Source: Granulicoccus phenolivorans DSM 17626 = NBRC 107789 = JCM 15570 (GTDB lineage Bacteria; Actinomycetota; Actinomycetes; Propionibacteriales; Propionibacteriaceae). From it: DNA of 64,000 nucleotides. Both the position numbers and the translations under genes were made by a program. Of the stretch, positions 18,021-28,179 are shown piece by piece. The stretch lies in assembly GCF_000423085.1 (NCBI RefSeq), contig NZ_AUHH01000001.1, positions 213,337 to 277,336 of the forward strand, in the 5' to 3' direction. The notes beneath the pieces were generated by a model. It saw only the letters and a list, made by a program, of their open reading frames with translations, was not told the origin of the DNA and searched no databases. Positions within the stretch are counted from its first letter, which is position 1. The number at the start of each line of letters is the position of its first letter.

Positions 18021-20090
18021 GTGTCCCGTACTGAATCGGCCCCGGCCGAATTTCATCTCGACGCCGCCGGCAAGCGGGTCTTCATCGGCCTGATGGTCGG
18101 CATGTTCGTCGCCTCAGTGAGCCAGACCATCGTCGGCCCGGCGATGCCCCAGATCGTCGCCCAGCTCGGCGGGATGGAGCACTACTCCTGGATCGCGACC
18201 GCGGCGATGCTGGTCTCGGCGGTCACCGTGCCGGTGGTCGGGAAGCTGTCCGACCTGTACGGGCGGCGGACCTTCTACATCCTCGGCCTGATCGTGTTCA
18301 TGGTCGGTTCGATCATCTGCGGGCTGTCGGTGAACTTCTGGATGCTGATCGTCGGCCGGGCCGTCCAGGGCCTCGGCATGGGCACCCTGATGCCGCTGTC
18401 GCAGACGATCATCGGTGACATCATCCCGCCCCGCCAGCGCGGTAAGTACCAGGGCATCATGGGGTCGGTCTTCGGGTTCACCTCGATCGCCGGCCCGCTG
18501 GCCGGCGGCGCGATCACCGATGCGCTGAACTGGCGCTGGCTGTTCTTCGTCACGCTGCCCTTCGGCGCGGTCGCGCTCTATGTGATCGGCCGCTTCCTGC
18601 ATCTGCCGCACACGCCGCGCAAGGCGAAGATCGACTATCCGGGCATCGCGACGATGACCGTGGCGCTGGTCTGTCTGCTGGTGGCCACCTCTTTCGGCGG
18701 CAGCACCTTCGCCTGGTCGTCGTGGCAGACCATCACCCTCTACGTCGTCGGGGTGATCTTCCTGGCGATCTTCCTGTTCATCGAGTCCCGGGCCGAGGAG
18801 CCGGTGGTGCCGCTGCGGCTGTTCCGTTCCTCGATCTTCACCCTCGCCAACATCGCCAGCTTCTGTGTAGCGATCATGATGTTCGGCGCGATCATCTACA
18901 TCCCGGTGTACGCCCAGGGCGTACTCGGGGTGAACGCGACCCAGTCGGGTCTGATCCTCACCCCGCTGATGCTGGGGATGATCCTGGTCGGGCTGCTGGT
19001 CGGCCTGCTGATCACCAAGACCGGGCACTACAAGGGGTTCGTCCTGGCCGGGGTCACGCTGATGGGCGTCGGCTACTTCCTGATCACCCTGCTCGGGGCC
19101 GACTCCAGCCCGCTGCAGTTGAGTCTGGCCATCGCGGTGCTCGGCATCGGCCTGGGCGCCTGCCTGCAGCAGTACACGCTGATCGTGCAGAACAATGCGC
19201 ATCGCTCCGATCTGGGAATCGCGACCGCGACCAACCAGTTCTTCCGCAATGTCGGGTCCACCGTCGGGGTGGCGATCTTCGGGTCGATCATGACCGCGTC
19301 GCTGCCCGGGGCGATCGCGAAGCATCTGCCGCCGGAATACCAGGGGCAGGCCCTGCCCAACGTCAGCGCCGGATCCGTGCTGGATCACAACACCCTGACC
19401 CAGTTGCCGCCGGCGCTGGCGGGCGCGATCCGCAACGGCCTGGCCGATGCGCTGCACACGACCTTCCTGGTCGCGCTGCCGATCGCGCTGGTGGCGCTGG
19501 TGGCGACGATCTTCATCAAGCCGCTCCCGCTGCGGGACACGGTCAACTCCGGGGAGGAGGCCGGCCGGGAGATGCTGGACACCCTGGGGCAGACGGCGCC
19601 GGATCCGGACGCGGTGCCGGCGCTGGGCCGCGACGTGCCCTACACCCGGACCAAGGAGCGTCTGCTCGGGGTGCAGTTGCTGACCCTGTCGGAGCGGGCC
19701 ACCGAGGATCATCCGTTGCTGCGCCGCGCGGTCGCCGACCTCGCCGACGGGGACGTCGAGGAGGGCCGGACCCTGCTGCGGCGGACCGCCCGGATGCTGC
19801 TCAGCGAGGACGAGGACGTGGTGACCGATCAGGAGAAGTACGCCCTGGAGGTGGCCGCGGCCGGTCGACGCAAGGGCGGCGTCCTGTCTCCCCAGCTGCG
19901 GGCCGACCTGGCCACGATGTCGGCCCAGTGCGAACCGGAGAAGGTGTTGAGCGAGGTCGAACCCACCCTGCACGAGCGGGTGGACGGGCTGGACATCTCC
20001 GGGCTGCATTCGGTCAACGAGGAACTGGCGACCGCCTTCCTCACCGACCTCAACCAGCGGGTGCGGGAGCGGACGGCAAAGCCCAGTTGA
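18021..20090 (+). CDS. DHA2-type MFS drug exporter with long cytoplasmic tail
   Basis: A 689-residue protein. Residues 15-510 form a 14-helix EmrB/QacA-type proton antiporter, with the motif A loop [11 protein letters not shown] and motif C-like [10 protein letters not shown]. The last 180 residues are hydrophilic and mostly helical, well beyond the usual end of this family. GTG 18021 is preferred over upstream GTG/TTG codons because AAAGGGGGG lies about 7 bases upstream. Probable multidrug efflux. The 3' end overlaps the 3' end of ung by 41 bases. The tail may be regulatory (inference). Confidence 0.9.
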   Translation: MSRTESAPAEFHLDAAGKRVFIGLMVGMFVASVSQTIVGPAMPQIVAQLGGMEHYSWIATAAMLVSAVTVPVVGKLSDLYGRRTFYILGLIVFMVGSIICGLSVNFWMLIVGRAVQGLGMGTLMPLSQTIIGDIIPPRQRGKYQGIMGSVFGFTSIAGPLAGGAITDALNWRWLFFVTLPFGAVALYVIGRFLHLPHTPRKAKIDYPGIATMTVALVCLLVATSFGGSTFAWSSWQTITLYVVGVIFLAIFLFIESRAEEPVVPLRLFRSSIFTLANIASFCVAIMMFGAIIYIPVYAQGVLGVNATQSGLILTPLMLGMILVGLLVGLLITKTGHYKGFVLAGVTLMGVGYFLITLLGADSSPLQLSLAIAVLGIGLGACLQQYTLIVQNNAHRSDLGIATATNQFFRNVGSTVGVAIFGSIMTASLPGAIAKHLPPEYQGQALPNVSAGSVLDHNTLTQLPPALAGAIRNGLADALHTTFLVALPIALVALVATIFIKPLPLRDTVNSGEEAGREMLDTLGQTAPDPDAVPALGRDVPYTRTKERLLGVQLLTLSERATEDHPLLRRAVADLADGDVEEGRTLLRRTARMLLSEDEDVVTDQEKYALEVAAAGRRKGGVLSPQLRADLATMSAQCEPEKVLSEVEPTLHERVDGLDISGLHSVNEELATAFLTDLNQRVRERTAKPS

Positions 20091-20745
20091 TCGGGGCCGC
20101 ACCGGCCTCGGTGAGCAGCCGGTTCACCCGGCTGAACGGACGGGAGCCGAAGAACCCGTTGCGGGCCGACAGCGGCGAGGGGTGGGCACTCTTCACATAG
20201 GGCACCGTCCCGAGCAGCGGGATCAGGGTGTGCGCGTCGCGTCCCCACAGCACCGCGACCAGGGGCCCGCCCCGGCGGACCAGGGCCTCGATCGCGCACT
20301 GGGTGACCTCCTCCCACCCCTTCCCGCGGTGCGCGGCCGAGCGGCCGGGCTGCACGGTCAGCACCCGGTTCAGCAGCAGCACGCCCTGGTCGAACCAGGC
20401 GCTGAGGTCGCCGTGCGCGGCCGGGGGAATCCCCAGGTCGCTGTCGAGTTCGGCGTAGATGTTGGCCAACGAACGCGGCAGCGGACGGACGTCGGGAGCC
20501 ACCGAGAACGACAGCCCGACCGGATGCCCGGGCGTCGGGTACGGATCCTGGCCCACGATCAGCACCCGAACCTCGGCCAGCGGCAAGGTGAAGGCGCGCA
20601 GGATATTGGCGCCGGCGGGCAGGTAGCCGCGGCCGGCGGCATTCTCCGCGCGCAGGAACTCCCCCAGCGCGGTGATCCGCCCGGCGACCGGGGCGAGGGC
20701 GGCGGCCCAGTCCGGGGCGATCAGATCGGCCAGCGGCGCGCTCAC
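20050..20745 (-). CDS. ung: Uracil-DNA glycosylase
   Basis: A 231-residue repair enzyme removing uracil from DNA. The water-activating motif reads [17 protein letters not shown]; Pro replaces the usual His after GQDPY, as in many actinobacteria. The DNA-intercalation loop HPSPLSA is intact. The start is GTG 20745, overlapping the upstream MFS stop as GTGA. The C-terminal residues lie in the overlap with the plus-strand exporter. Confidence 0.95.
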   Translation of the reverse strand: MSAPLADLIAPDWAAALAPVAGRITALGEFLRAENAAGRGYLPAGANILRAFTLPLAEVRVLIVGQDPYPTPGHPVGLSFSVAPDVRPLPRSLANIYAELDSDLGIPPAAHGDLSAWFDQGVLLLNRVLTVQPGRSAAHRGKGWEEVTQCAIEALVRRGGPLVAVLWGRDAHTLIPLLGTVPYVKSAHPSPLSARNGFFGSRPFSRVNRLLTEAGAAPINWALPSAPAPAG

Positions 20746-21968
20746 CGGTCCTCCTCCGCCGGCTCTTCCGGCGCGGGGCGACCGGCCGGTACGCCCGGCG
20801 GCATCCGCAGCGCCAACAGGGAGGTCACCAGCAGCATCGCCGCGCCCAGGGCGTACCCCTCGCGGATCCCGGCGGCGTCGGCGATCAGGCCGCCGACCAG
20901 GGGCCCGATGATCGCGCCGACATCGGAGAACATCGAGAAGATCGCCACCGGCGTCCCGCTGCGGCCCCCCGCGGCATCGCCCACCGCCGCGGCCGGAGCG
21001 GTGCCGAGGGTGCCGGCGCCCACGGCGTACACGCACATCGCCGCGATCAGCACCCAGATGTTCGGCGACAGCGCGACCGCGGTGATCCCGACGGTCGCGA
21101 TCAGCCCACCACCGATCAGCGCCGGCCGGCGTCCGACGGTGTCGACGAACTTGCCGATCGGCACGATCAGCACCGTCTGCACCACCGCCGAGACCGCGAA
21201 CGCGACCCCGGTCCAGGTGGGCTCGCGGCCCAGCACGGTGACCACCAGCACCGGGGTGAGCGAGCTGCGCACCCCCATCGAGTTCCAGCCGTTGGCGAAG
21301 TTGGCCCAGCACGCGGCCTGGAACCGGGGATCGCGCAGCACCTGCGGCAGCGGCCGGGGCGGTTCGGCGCCGTGCCCCGCTTCGACCAGGCCCCCCGAGC
21401 GCAGCAGGAGCAGCCCGACGACACCGGCGACGGCCAGGGTGACGGCGTAGAAGAAGAACGGTGCGGTCAGCGAGATCCGGGAGAGCAGGCCGCCGACCGC
21501 GGGACCGGCCATCCCACCGATCAGGAAGCCGGACTGGAAGAAGCCGGCCGCCCGGCCGCGCATCGTGCTCGGCACCGCGCCCAGCAGCAGCGACATCGCC
21601 GAGACGGTGAACATCGCCGACCCGATGCCACCCAGCCCGCGCATGATCAGCAGTTGGGCGTACGTGCCGGCGAACCCGCTGGCGGCACTGGAGGCGGCGA
21701 CGATGAAGATGCCGACCGTCAGTGTGGTCCGCGGCCCGAGCAGCCGGATCAGCGGGCCGACCGCCGGGGACATCAGCAGCCGGACGAACGCGAAGGCGGA
21801 GATCACCAACCCGACCATGAACTGGCTGACATTCCCGAAGGACTGCGCGAACACCGGCAGCACCGGGATCAGGACGCCGAAACCGACCGCGACACAGAAT
21901 GCGATGACAGCGAGGACAAGCACGTCCCGGGGCATATCGCTTCCGGGCAGTCGCAGACGGGAGATCAC
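20742..21968 (-). CDS. MFS transporter (12-helix)
   Basis: A 408-residue permease starting with GTG. About twelve hydrophobic helices are visible; the helix 2-3 loop ([16 protein letters not shown]) is a degenerate motif A. N-terminal segment [20 protein letters not shown] resembles drug/multidrug efflux members. Coupled to ung by a 4-base overlap, which is probably an accident of gene packing. Substrate unknown. Confidence 0.85.
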   Translation of the reverse strand: MISRLRLPGSDMPRDVLVLAVIAFCVAVGFGVLIPVLPVFAQSFGNVSQFMVGLVISAFAFVRLLMSPAVGPLIRLLGPRTTLTVGIFIVAASSAASGFAGTYAQLLIMRGLGGIGSAMFTVSAMSLLLGAVPSTMRGRAAGFFQSGFLIGGMAGPAVGGLLSRISLTAPFFFYAVTLAVAGVVGLLLLRSGGLVEAGHGAEPPRPLPQVLRDPRFQAACWANFANGWNSMGVRSSLTPVLVVTVLGREPTWTGVAFAVSAVVQTVLIVPIGKFVDTVGRRPALIGGGLIATVGITAVALSPNIWVLIAAMCVYAVGAGTLGTAPAAAVGDAAGGRSGTPVAIFSMFSDVGAIIGPLVGGLIADAAGIREGYALGAAMLLVTSLLALRMPPGVPAGRPAPEEPAEEDR

Positions 21969-22023
21969 GGGGGCGAGGCTAGCCCAGCGGACCGCGCTTT
22001 CCGAACCGCGCTACGGTGGGGCC

Positions 22024-22653
22024 ATGTTCTTCACCCGCCGCCAGGCAATGATCACCGCCGATCAGGCGCTGCCCGGGCGCCACGAATCCATTCTGGCCGG
22101 GCCGGTGACCCATGCGGTCTACGGCATCGACGTGCACACCGAACCGGCCGGCTCCCAGGTGGCCTACCTCGCCCTGGGCTGCTTCTGGGGTGCGGAAAAG
22201 CTCTACTGGGAGACCGATGGGGTGGTGAACACCGCGGCCGGGTACCAGGGCGGGTTCTCCCCCAATCCGACCTACGTGGAGGTCTGCTCCGCGCTGACCG
22301 GCCACACCGAAACGGTGAAGGTGGTCTTCGATCCCGACAAGATCAGCTACGAGGGGCTGCTGCGGATCTTCTTCGAGAACCACGACCCGACCGCCGGGAT
22401 GCGGCAGGGCAATGACGTCGGGACGCAGTACCGCTCGGCGATCTTCACCACCGACAACGAGCAGCAGCGGATCGCCACGCATGTCCGCGATGAGTACCAG
22501 CAGGCGTTCAGCGCGGCCGGGTTCGGGACCATCACCACCGAGATCAAGCACGCGCCGCCGTTCTACTACGCCGAGGAAGAGCATCAGCAGTACCTGATCA
22601 AGGTGCCGGGCGGATACTGCCCGAATCACGCCACCGGGGTCACCTGCGGCTGA
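22024..22653 (+). CDS. msrA: Peptide-methionine (S)-S-oxide reductase
   Basis: A 209-residue enzyme reducing methionine-S-sulfoxide in damaged proteins. The catalytic cysteine is in GCFWGAEKLYW (about residue 55). NHDPTAGMRQGNDVGTQYRS is the substrate-binding signature. C-terminal cysteines for recycling are present (GGYCPN; TCG end). The following lipoprotein gene starts on the last base of the stop codon (TGATG). Confidence 0.96.
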   Translation: MFFTRRQAMITADQALPGRHESILAGPVTHAVYGIDVHTEPAGSQVAYLALGCFWGAEKLYWETDGVVNTAAGYQGGFSPNPTYVEVCSALTGHTETVKVVFDPDKISYEGLLRIFFENHDPTAGMRQGNDVGTQYRSAIFTTDNEQQRIATHVRDEYQQAFSAAGFGTITTEIKHAPPFYYAEEEHQQYLIKVPGGYCPNHATGVTCG

Positions 22654-24167
22654 TGCCCCGGTTGGCCCGGGCGCTGGCCGTGCCGGCGGCGCTCCTGCCC
22701 CTGCTCACGGGGTGTGTCGCCGACCCCGAACGGCTGCTCCCCGACCTGTCCGGCCAGGCCCCGACGCCGGCCGCGGCGCTGCTGCAGCACCTGACCCCGC
22801 GCTGGTCCAAACAGTTCCGCAGCGCCGGCCGGCCGGTGGTGACCGGCGACGTGGTGGTGGCCTACGAGGCGCCCCGGGAGGGCCAACTGGACGCGGTCGG
22901 CCTGTCGGCCAAGGACGGCCGGGAACTGTGGCGCCGCCGGGCCAGCACCGGGCCGATCAGCACCGGCGACCAACTGCGGATGCAGGTGACCCGGCTGGGT
23001 GATCACACCGCCGCGGTCTTTCTCAGCCCCGGCACCCCCGAGGGCAGTACGCCCGCCCCCGACCGGTCCGCCCGCTACACCGTCTCCGCGGTCGACGCGG
23101 CCACCGGGGAACCGCTCATCGCCGCCCCACAACCGGTCCCGATCCGCAGCGCGATCGCCCCCTGTCGCCTCACCGACGGCCTCTGCTTCACCGTGGCCGG
23201 CGACGCCACCGGCACGCCGGCGACCGGCCCCGACAAGGTGGTCCGGCTGGATCTGGCGACCCAGCGCGCGGTCGACTACCGCTTTCCGCTGCAGGTCCCG
23301 CCCGACCAGGTGCGCGACCTCGGGGAGAACCTGTACGCCGCGGTCGGCCCCGGCAGCACCGAGCTGGGCCGCACCGGCCCCGACGGCACCGTGCTGTGGC
23401 GCACCGATGCCACCACCGTGCTCGGGACCGGCTTCGATCCGGCCCGGCAGTGGTATGCGGTCGACATCGATCCCGACACCGACCAGGTGCGGCTGAGCGT
23501 ACGCACAAAGCCGACCGCCGCGGGCGAGACCGAATTCGGGGTCGGTGAGGTGACCGCCGTGTTGCTGCGACTCAGCGACGGGGAACCGCTCTACCGGCAG
23601 GCCGGCGCGTCCTTCGCCTGCCCCGGCAGCAGCACCCTGGTCTGCACCGGGAACCTGCGCTACGTCCGCGACGGGTCCGGGTCCTGGGTGCCCTCGGGCG
23701 ATGTGCGGGTCCTCGGCCCCGACCCCGCGACCGGGCAGCCCGCCTGGGAGCAGCAGGTGGCCGGGGCGACGCCGCTGCGCATCGACGGCTACACGCCGCT
23801 GCCGCCGCGGCAGGACTGGTTGTGGCGGTCGGGGGGCAAGATCTGGTTCAACGACACCACCGGGCGCCGGCCCAATCTCGAACTCTCCGGCGAGCACTGG
23901 ATCGCCTGCCGCACCGAGCGCAGCTTCCACCCGCACGGCACCGCCGAGGCCCCCGGGCCGCAGTTCCGGGCCACGGCGTACCTGCCCTGCAGCGTGACCG
24001 GGGCCCACTCCGATCAGCCGGCGCAGTTCACCATCGCCGGGGTGCTGGCCGCCGGCGTCACCGAGTACCGGGCCGCGGCCGAGGACACCGGGGCGGCGCA
24101 TCCGCAGGAGCGGTTGCCGGGCTACTACGCGGTGGTCCTGCCCGACCAGCTGGCCGTCTTCCAGTAG
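22653..24167 (+). CDS. Lipoprotein with PQQ-like beta-propeller domain
   Basis: A 504-residue exported protein. The signal ends in LLTGC, a lipobox. Blades of a PQQ-like propeller follow, with repeats of the form VVAYEAP-DAVGLSAKDGRELWRR and VSAVDAATGEPL. Two cysteine pairs (APCRLTDGLC; SFACPGSSTLVC) are likely disulfides. No cofactor-binding residues can be assigned, so a binding or scaffold role is likelier than dehydrogenase activity. Overlaps msrA by one base and is probably coexpressed. Confidence 0.8.
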   Translation: MPRLARALAVPAALLPLLTGCVADPERLLPDLSGQAPTPAAALLQHLTPRWSKQFRSAGRPVVTGDVVVAYEAPREGQLDAVGLSAKDGRELWRRRASTGPISTGDQLRMQVTRLGDHTAAVFLSPGTPEGSTPAPDRSARYTVSAVDAATGEPLIAAPQPVPIRSAIAPCRLTDGLCFTVAGDATGTPATGPDKVVRLDLATQRAVDYRFPLQVPPDQVRDLGENLYAAVGPGSTELGRTGPDGTVLWRTDATTVLGTGFDPARQWYAVDIDPDTDQVRLSVRTKPTAAGETEFGVGEVTAVLLRLSDGEPLYRQAGASFACPGSSTLVCTGNLRYVRDGSGSWVPSGDVRVLGPDPATGQPAWEQQVAGATPLRIDGYTPLPPRQDWLWRSGGKIWFNDTTGRRPNLELSGEHWIACRTERSFHPHGTAEAPGPQFRATAYLPCSVTGAHSDQPAQFTIAGVLAAGVTEYRAAAEDTGAAHPQERLPGYYAVVLPDQLAVFQ

Positions 24168-24206
24168 CCGCCCCCGCCCGGAGCGTCCCGGCCGGGGTTT
24201 GGCAGC

Positions 24207-26600
24207 ATGGCCCCCGTGATCATCGGATGCTTCACTCCCCCGCCCCCTGCCGCACCCGCCCGGGCGTACGCACCCCAGGACTGGGCCGAAGCCACCTGGC
24301 CGCTGGGCGCCCACCCCGACCTGACCACCGACCGCTGCACCTTCGCGGTGTACGCTCCGGCCGCCACCCGGGTCCTGCTGGAGCTGTACGCCACCGCCGG
24401 CAGCAATGACGCGATCGCGGAGTTCGAGCTGGCCCGCGGCTCCGACGGGATCTGGCGCGGCGAGTTGGATCCGGTCCCCGAGCACCAGCTGTACGCCTTC
24501 CGCTGCTGGGGCCCGAACTGGCCGCACGACCCGCAGTGGTGCCGGGGCGGGTCGGCGGCCGGGTTCGTCGCCGATGTGGACGCCGACGGCAACCGGTTCA
24601 ACCCGAACAAGGTGCTGTTCGACCCGTACGCCCGCGAGATCACCCACAACCTGCTGGCCGCCGAGATCTTCGAGGCCGGCGGCGACGGGGGCGCCTTCGG
24701 CACCGGTGGCGGCGAGTGGCACGGGCAGGTGCGCCGCACCGTGGACACCGGCCGGTTCGCGCCCAAGGGGATCGTGCTGCACGACCGGTCGTCGTTCGGC
24801 GTACGCCCGCGGATCGCCCCGGCCGACGCGGCGATCTATGAGGCCCATGTCCGCTCGCTGACCAAGCATCCGTCCGCGCTGCGGCTGCACGACCTGCTCG
24901 GCGGGGCGCTGCCCGGGCTGGATCTGCCCGACATTCCCGAGCAGTACCGCGGCACCTATCGCGGGGCGGCCCTGTGGGCGCCGTACCTGAAGGCGTTGGG
25001 GTTCACCACGATCGAGTTCCTGCCGATCCACGAGACCAACAACGAGGCGAACGCGCAGGGCCCCGACGACGCCCCGGGCTCGGGGAATTTCTGGGGCTAT
25101 CAGACGCTGGCCTACTTCGCCCCGAACCGCTCCTACTCCAGCGATCAGTCCCGCGGCGGGCCGACCCGGGAGTTCAAGGAGATGATGACCGCGTTCCACG
25201 AGCAGGGCCTGGAGGTCTACCTGGACGTGGTCTACAACCACTCCGCGGAGGGCGGGCACTGGAACAACGACCTCGACACCGTCGGTTTCGTCAGCCTGGG
25301 CGGGTTCGCGGTCAACGACTACTACCAGCAGACCGATGAGCACCGGTTGATCGACGGGGCGACCGGGACCTCCAACCAGCTCAACATGTCCACCGCGGTG
25401 TCGCAGAATCTGGTGCTGGATTCGCTGCGGTACTGGATCGAGGAGATGGGCGTCGACGGGTTCCGGTTCGATCTGGCGCCGGTGCTCGGGCGTACACCGA
25501 ACGCGTTCGAGCGGGAGAACTGGGACGAACAGCGCCAGTTCTTCCATTCCCATCCGCTGCTGGAGGCCATCCACGAGCTCGCCGATGCCGATCAGGTCGA
25601 GGTGATCGCCGAGGCCTGGGATCTGTGGGGCTACGAGGTCGGGAACTTCCCCGCCGGCTGGGGCGAATGGAACGGTCGCTACCGCGATGCGATGCGGGGG
25701 TACCTCAAGGGCGACGCGAACACCGACACCTTCATCTCGATGTTCAACGGCGACTACGCCAACTTCAACGATCAGGGCGGGCCGCAGAAGTCGATCAACT
25801 TCGTCACCGCCCACGACGGTTTCACCATGGCCGATCTGGTGTCCTACAACACCAAGGTGAACGACGGACCCTGGCCGTTCGGACCCTCCGACGGCGGCTC
25901 CGATGACAACCTGTCCTGGGACTCCGGCGGCGACCACGCACTGCGGCGCACCCGGATCCGCAACTTCTGGACCGTGCTGTTCCTGTCCCGCGGGGTCCCG
26001 ATGGTGGTCTCCGGCGACGAGTACGGCCGGACCCAGAACGGGAACAACAATCCGTGGTGCCTGGACACCGTCGGGATGTGGAACAACTGGGCGCAGGCCG
26101 GCTCGGCGACCCCGGACCGGGAGCAGGTCGACCCGGAACACCCGGAGGTGGCCTACCACGACAACCTCGGGGAGTCCCCCACCGGAGCCAACGCGGTCTT
26201 CACCTTCGCGCACTACATGGCCTGCCTGCGCCGGGACCATCCGGCGCTGCGGCAGCACCGCTACGGGAACATGGAGCTCGACGACGACGACGTCAGCTAC
26301 TTGTTCTACACCCCCGACGGGAAGGGCCACCCCGCCCCGCGGGACCGGTGTGTGCGGATCTACATCGACGGCTCGGGGGTCGGCGACACCGACTTCGTCC
26401 TGCTGGTGAACATGTGGACCCAGCCGACCAGTTTCGTCGTCTCCCCGGATCGGCGCTGGCACCGGATCATCGACACCTCGGCCAATGCCGAGGAGGGCGG
26501 GAACGCGCTGGCCACCGAGGACGGGCCCGAGGTACGGGACAACTATGTGGTGAACCCGTGGTCGATCGCGGTGCTGCAGGAATGGGTGCCCCGGGACTGA
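24207..26600 (+). CDS. glgX: Glycogen debranching enzyme GlgX-like (isoamylase family, GH13)
   Basis: A 797-residue glycoside hydrolase. An N-terminal CBM48-like domain (about 30-140) precedes the (beta/alpha)8 barrel. GH13 regions are clear: DVVYNHSAEGG, the nucleophile Asp in GFRFDLAP, the acid Glu in VIAEAWD, and the transition-state Asp in VTAHDGFT. It should hydrolyse alpha-1,6 branch points of glycogen. No strong Shine-Dalgarno sequence precedes ATG 24207; a GTG 9 bases downstream is an alternative start. Confidence 0.92.
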   Translation: MAPVIIGCFTPPPPAAPARAYAPQDWAEATWPLGAHPDLTTDRCTFAVYAPAATRVLLELYATAGSNDAIAEFELARGSDGIWRGELDPVPEHQLYAFRCWGPNWPHDPQWCRGGSAAGFVADVDADGNRFNPNKVLFDPYAREITHNLLAAEIFEAGGDGGAFGTGGGEWHGQVRRTVDTGRFAPKGIVLHDRSSFGVRPRIAPADAAIYEAHVRSLTKHPSALRLHDLLGGALPGLDLPDIPEQYRGTYRGAALWAPYLKALGFTTIEFLPIHETNNEANAQGPDDAPGSGNFWGYQTLAYFAPNRSYSSDQSRGGPTREFKEMMTAFHEQGLEVYLDVVYNHSAEGGHWNNDLDTVGFVSLGGFAVNDYYQQTDEHRLIDGATGTSNQLNMSTAVSQNLVLDSLRYWIEEMGVDGFRFDLAPVLGRTPNAFERENWDEQRQFFHSHPLLEAIHELADADQVEVIAEAWDLWGYEVGNFPAGWGEWNGRYRDAMRGYLKGDANTDTFISMFNGDYANFNDQGGPQKSINFVTAHDGFTMADLVSYNTKVNDGPWPFGPSDGGSDDNLSWDSGGDHALRRTRIRNFWTVLFLSRGVPMVVSGDEYGRTQNGNNNPWCLDTVGMWNNWAQAGSATPDREQVDPEHPEVAYHDNLGESPTGANAVFTFAHYMACLRRDHPALRQHRYGNMELDDDDVSYLFYTPDGKGHPAPRDRCVRIYIDGSGVGDTDFVLLVNMWTQPTSFVVSPDRRWHRIIDTSANAEEGGNALATEDGPEVRDNYVVNPWSIAVLQEWVPRD

Positions 26601-26613
26601 GCGGGCCGCCGGA

Positions 26614-27474
26614 TCAGGCGGCCCGGATGGTGTCGCGGGCGGTGCGTACCTCTGCCTCGGCCGCGGCGTCCCCGGGGGTCCAAAAGCCCATCCAGACCGC
26701 CACCGATCCGCTGGTTCGGGTCGGGAAGACCAGGACCTGCAGTTGCAGCGGATCCTGGGTGCTCGGCACGCTCGCCTCGGTCTGGTACGCCTTCATCCCG
26801 TTGACCTCGACCTCGGTGGTCTCCCCGATCCGGATCTCGGTCTGCTCGCCGGCATAGACCCCGGCCTCCATCAGGCAGGTCAGATGTTGCTGACCGGCCT
26901 GCTCCGGGCCGCCGAACCCGGCCTGCTGATTCAGCCCGCCCAGGGCGACGCCCCGGGTCGCGGGTCGGGTGCTGCCCCACACGGCCTGGTCGTCGAGCCA
27001 GGCCCACTGGTCCTTGGCGAACCGGAAGCCCCACGATCCCGGCGCCTCGTAGGCGAGCCCGGTGGAGATGTAGGGGGTTTCCTTCGCGCCGGTCGCGGAT
27101 TGGTTCCCGGCCCAGCAGTCGAGGTCGCCGCGGGCCGGGCCGGGGGTGGGTGAGGCCGGCCCGGACGTCCCCGGCTCGGAGGTGGGCGGGGAGATCGGCG
27201 GATCGATCGCGGAGTCGCGGTCGGGAATCAGGATCAGCCCCAGGACCACCGCGACGATCAGCACCACGGCGGCGGCCCCCACCACCAGCGGTGTCCGGCC
27301 GGTGCCGGAAGTGCGGGGCGGCATCGGTCCGCCGGCCGGCGGCACCGCTGTGCCGGCGGAGGGTATGGGTCCGCCGGACGTGCGCCGGACCTGGGTGGTC
27401 CACCGGGTGCCGTCCCAGAATCGTTCCGAGTTCGGCGTACCCGCGGGATCGGGGTACCAACCTGCCTGCTGCAC
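26614..27474 (-). CDS. DUF2510 membrane protein
   Basis: A 286-residue protein with an N-terminal DUF2510 motif (GWYPDPAGTP then RFWDGTRWT), a Pro-rich linker, one membrane helix (LVVGAAAVVLIVAVVLGLIL) and an extracytoplasmic domain of about 170 residues with cysteines in LDCWAGNQ and LTCLMEAG. GTG start with AGGA upstream. Function unknown. It ends 13 bases from the convergent end of glgX. Confidence 0.82.
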   Translation of the reverse strand: MQQAGWYPDPAGTPNSERFWDGTRWTTQVRRTSGGPIPSAGTAVPPAGGPMPPRTSGTGRTPLVVGAAAVVLIVAVVLGLILIPDRDSAIDPPISPPTSEPGTSGPASPTPGPARGDLDCWAGNQSATGAKETPYISTGLAYEAPGSWGFRFAKDQWAWLDDQAVWGSTRPATRGVALGGLNQQAGFGGPEQAGQQHLTCLMEAGVYAGEQTEIRIGETTEVEVNGMKAYQTEASVPSTQDPLQLQVLVFPTRTSGSVAVWMGFWTPGDAAAEAEVRTARDTIRAA

Positions 27475-27564
27475 TGTGCTTCCTCCCGTTCGGGCGACCG
27501 ACTGCCGCCTTTACCATTCGTGAAGACGTCGCGAACAGTGCAAAGGTTCCCGACGAGGGTCAGC

Positions 27565-28179
27565 TTAGCGGCCGGCCCGGGGCGAACGCCGGTACGCCGA
27601 GACGGTCGGGTCCCCGGTCAGCCAGAGCCGCCGGGGCTCATCGGCGGCGCGGGAGACGCCGACCCGGGGGCCGGTGGAGATGTCGCCGGGTTCCCGGGTC
27701 CGGGCGTACAGCCGGACGGTGCCGCTCGGGGCGAGCAGATCGGTGTCGGCGTCGGCCATCGTGATCCCCAGGGCGCGGGTGAGGCAGCCCGGCCCGCGGG
27801 CCAGCCGGGCCGCCGGGAGGTCCCCGCGGCGCTGCCGGGCCTCGGCCGCTCCGGCGACCACCTCACCGCCCCGGATCAGGACGGCGGCGGCCTGCCCGTC
27901 GGGGCCGCAGACGATATTGCAGCAATGGTGGCCGTGCAGCCGGTAGACGTAGAGCCACCCGGCCGGGCCGAACATCACCCGATTGCGTGGGGTGGGTCCG
28001 GCGTACGCGTGCGAGGCGGGGTCGCTGGTCCCGGCGTACGCCTCGACCTCGGTGATCCGGACCACCACCGCGTCGCGCTGCAGGAAGCAGCCCAGCAGCA
28101 GCCGGGCCGTGCTCAGCGCATCGCCGGCGAGCTCTGTGCGGCGCGGCTGATCGAGGCCACCCGATCCGGTTCCCCACAC
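27565..28179 (-). CDS. DNA-3-methyladenine glycosylase (AAG/MPG family)
   Basis: About 204 residues. It has the family's VRITEVEAYAGTSDPASHAY segment with the catalytic Glu, then TPRNRVMFGPAGWLYVY, and RGPGCLTRALGI near the end. It excises alkylated purines such as 3-methyladenine. The start is uncertain: GTG 28179 has GGAG at suitable spacing but lies inside the end of the methylase gene (67-base overlap). A later, unrecognised start is possible. Confidence 0.9.
   Translation of the reverse strand: MWGTGSGGLDQPRRTELAGDALSTARLLLGCFLQRDAVVVRITEVEAYAGTSDPASHAYAGPTPRNRVMFGPAGWLYVYRLHGHHCCNIVCGPDGQAAAVLIRGGEVVAGAAEARQRRGDLPAARLARGPGCLTRALGITMADADTDLLAPSGTVRLYARTREPGDISTGPRVGVSRAADEPRRLWLTGDPTVSAYRRSPRAGR

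Noticed and set aside
22626..26462. A 1,278-codon open frame on the minus strand
   Set aside because: Antisense shadow of the lipoprotein and glgX genes; composition is Gly/Arg/Val-rich and featureless.
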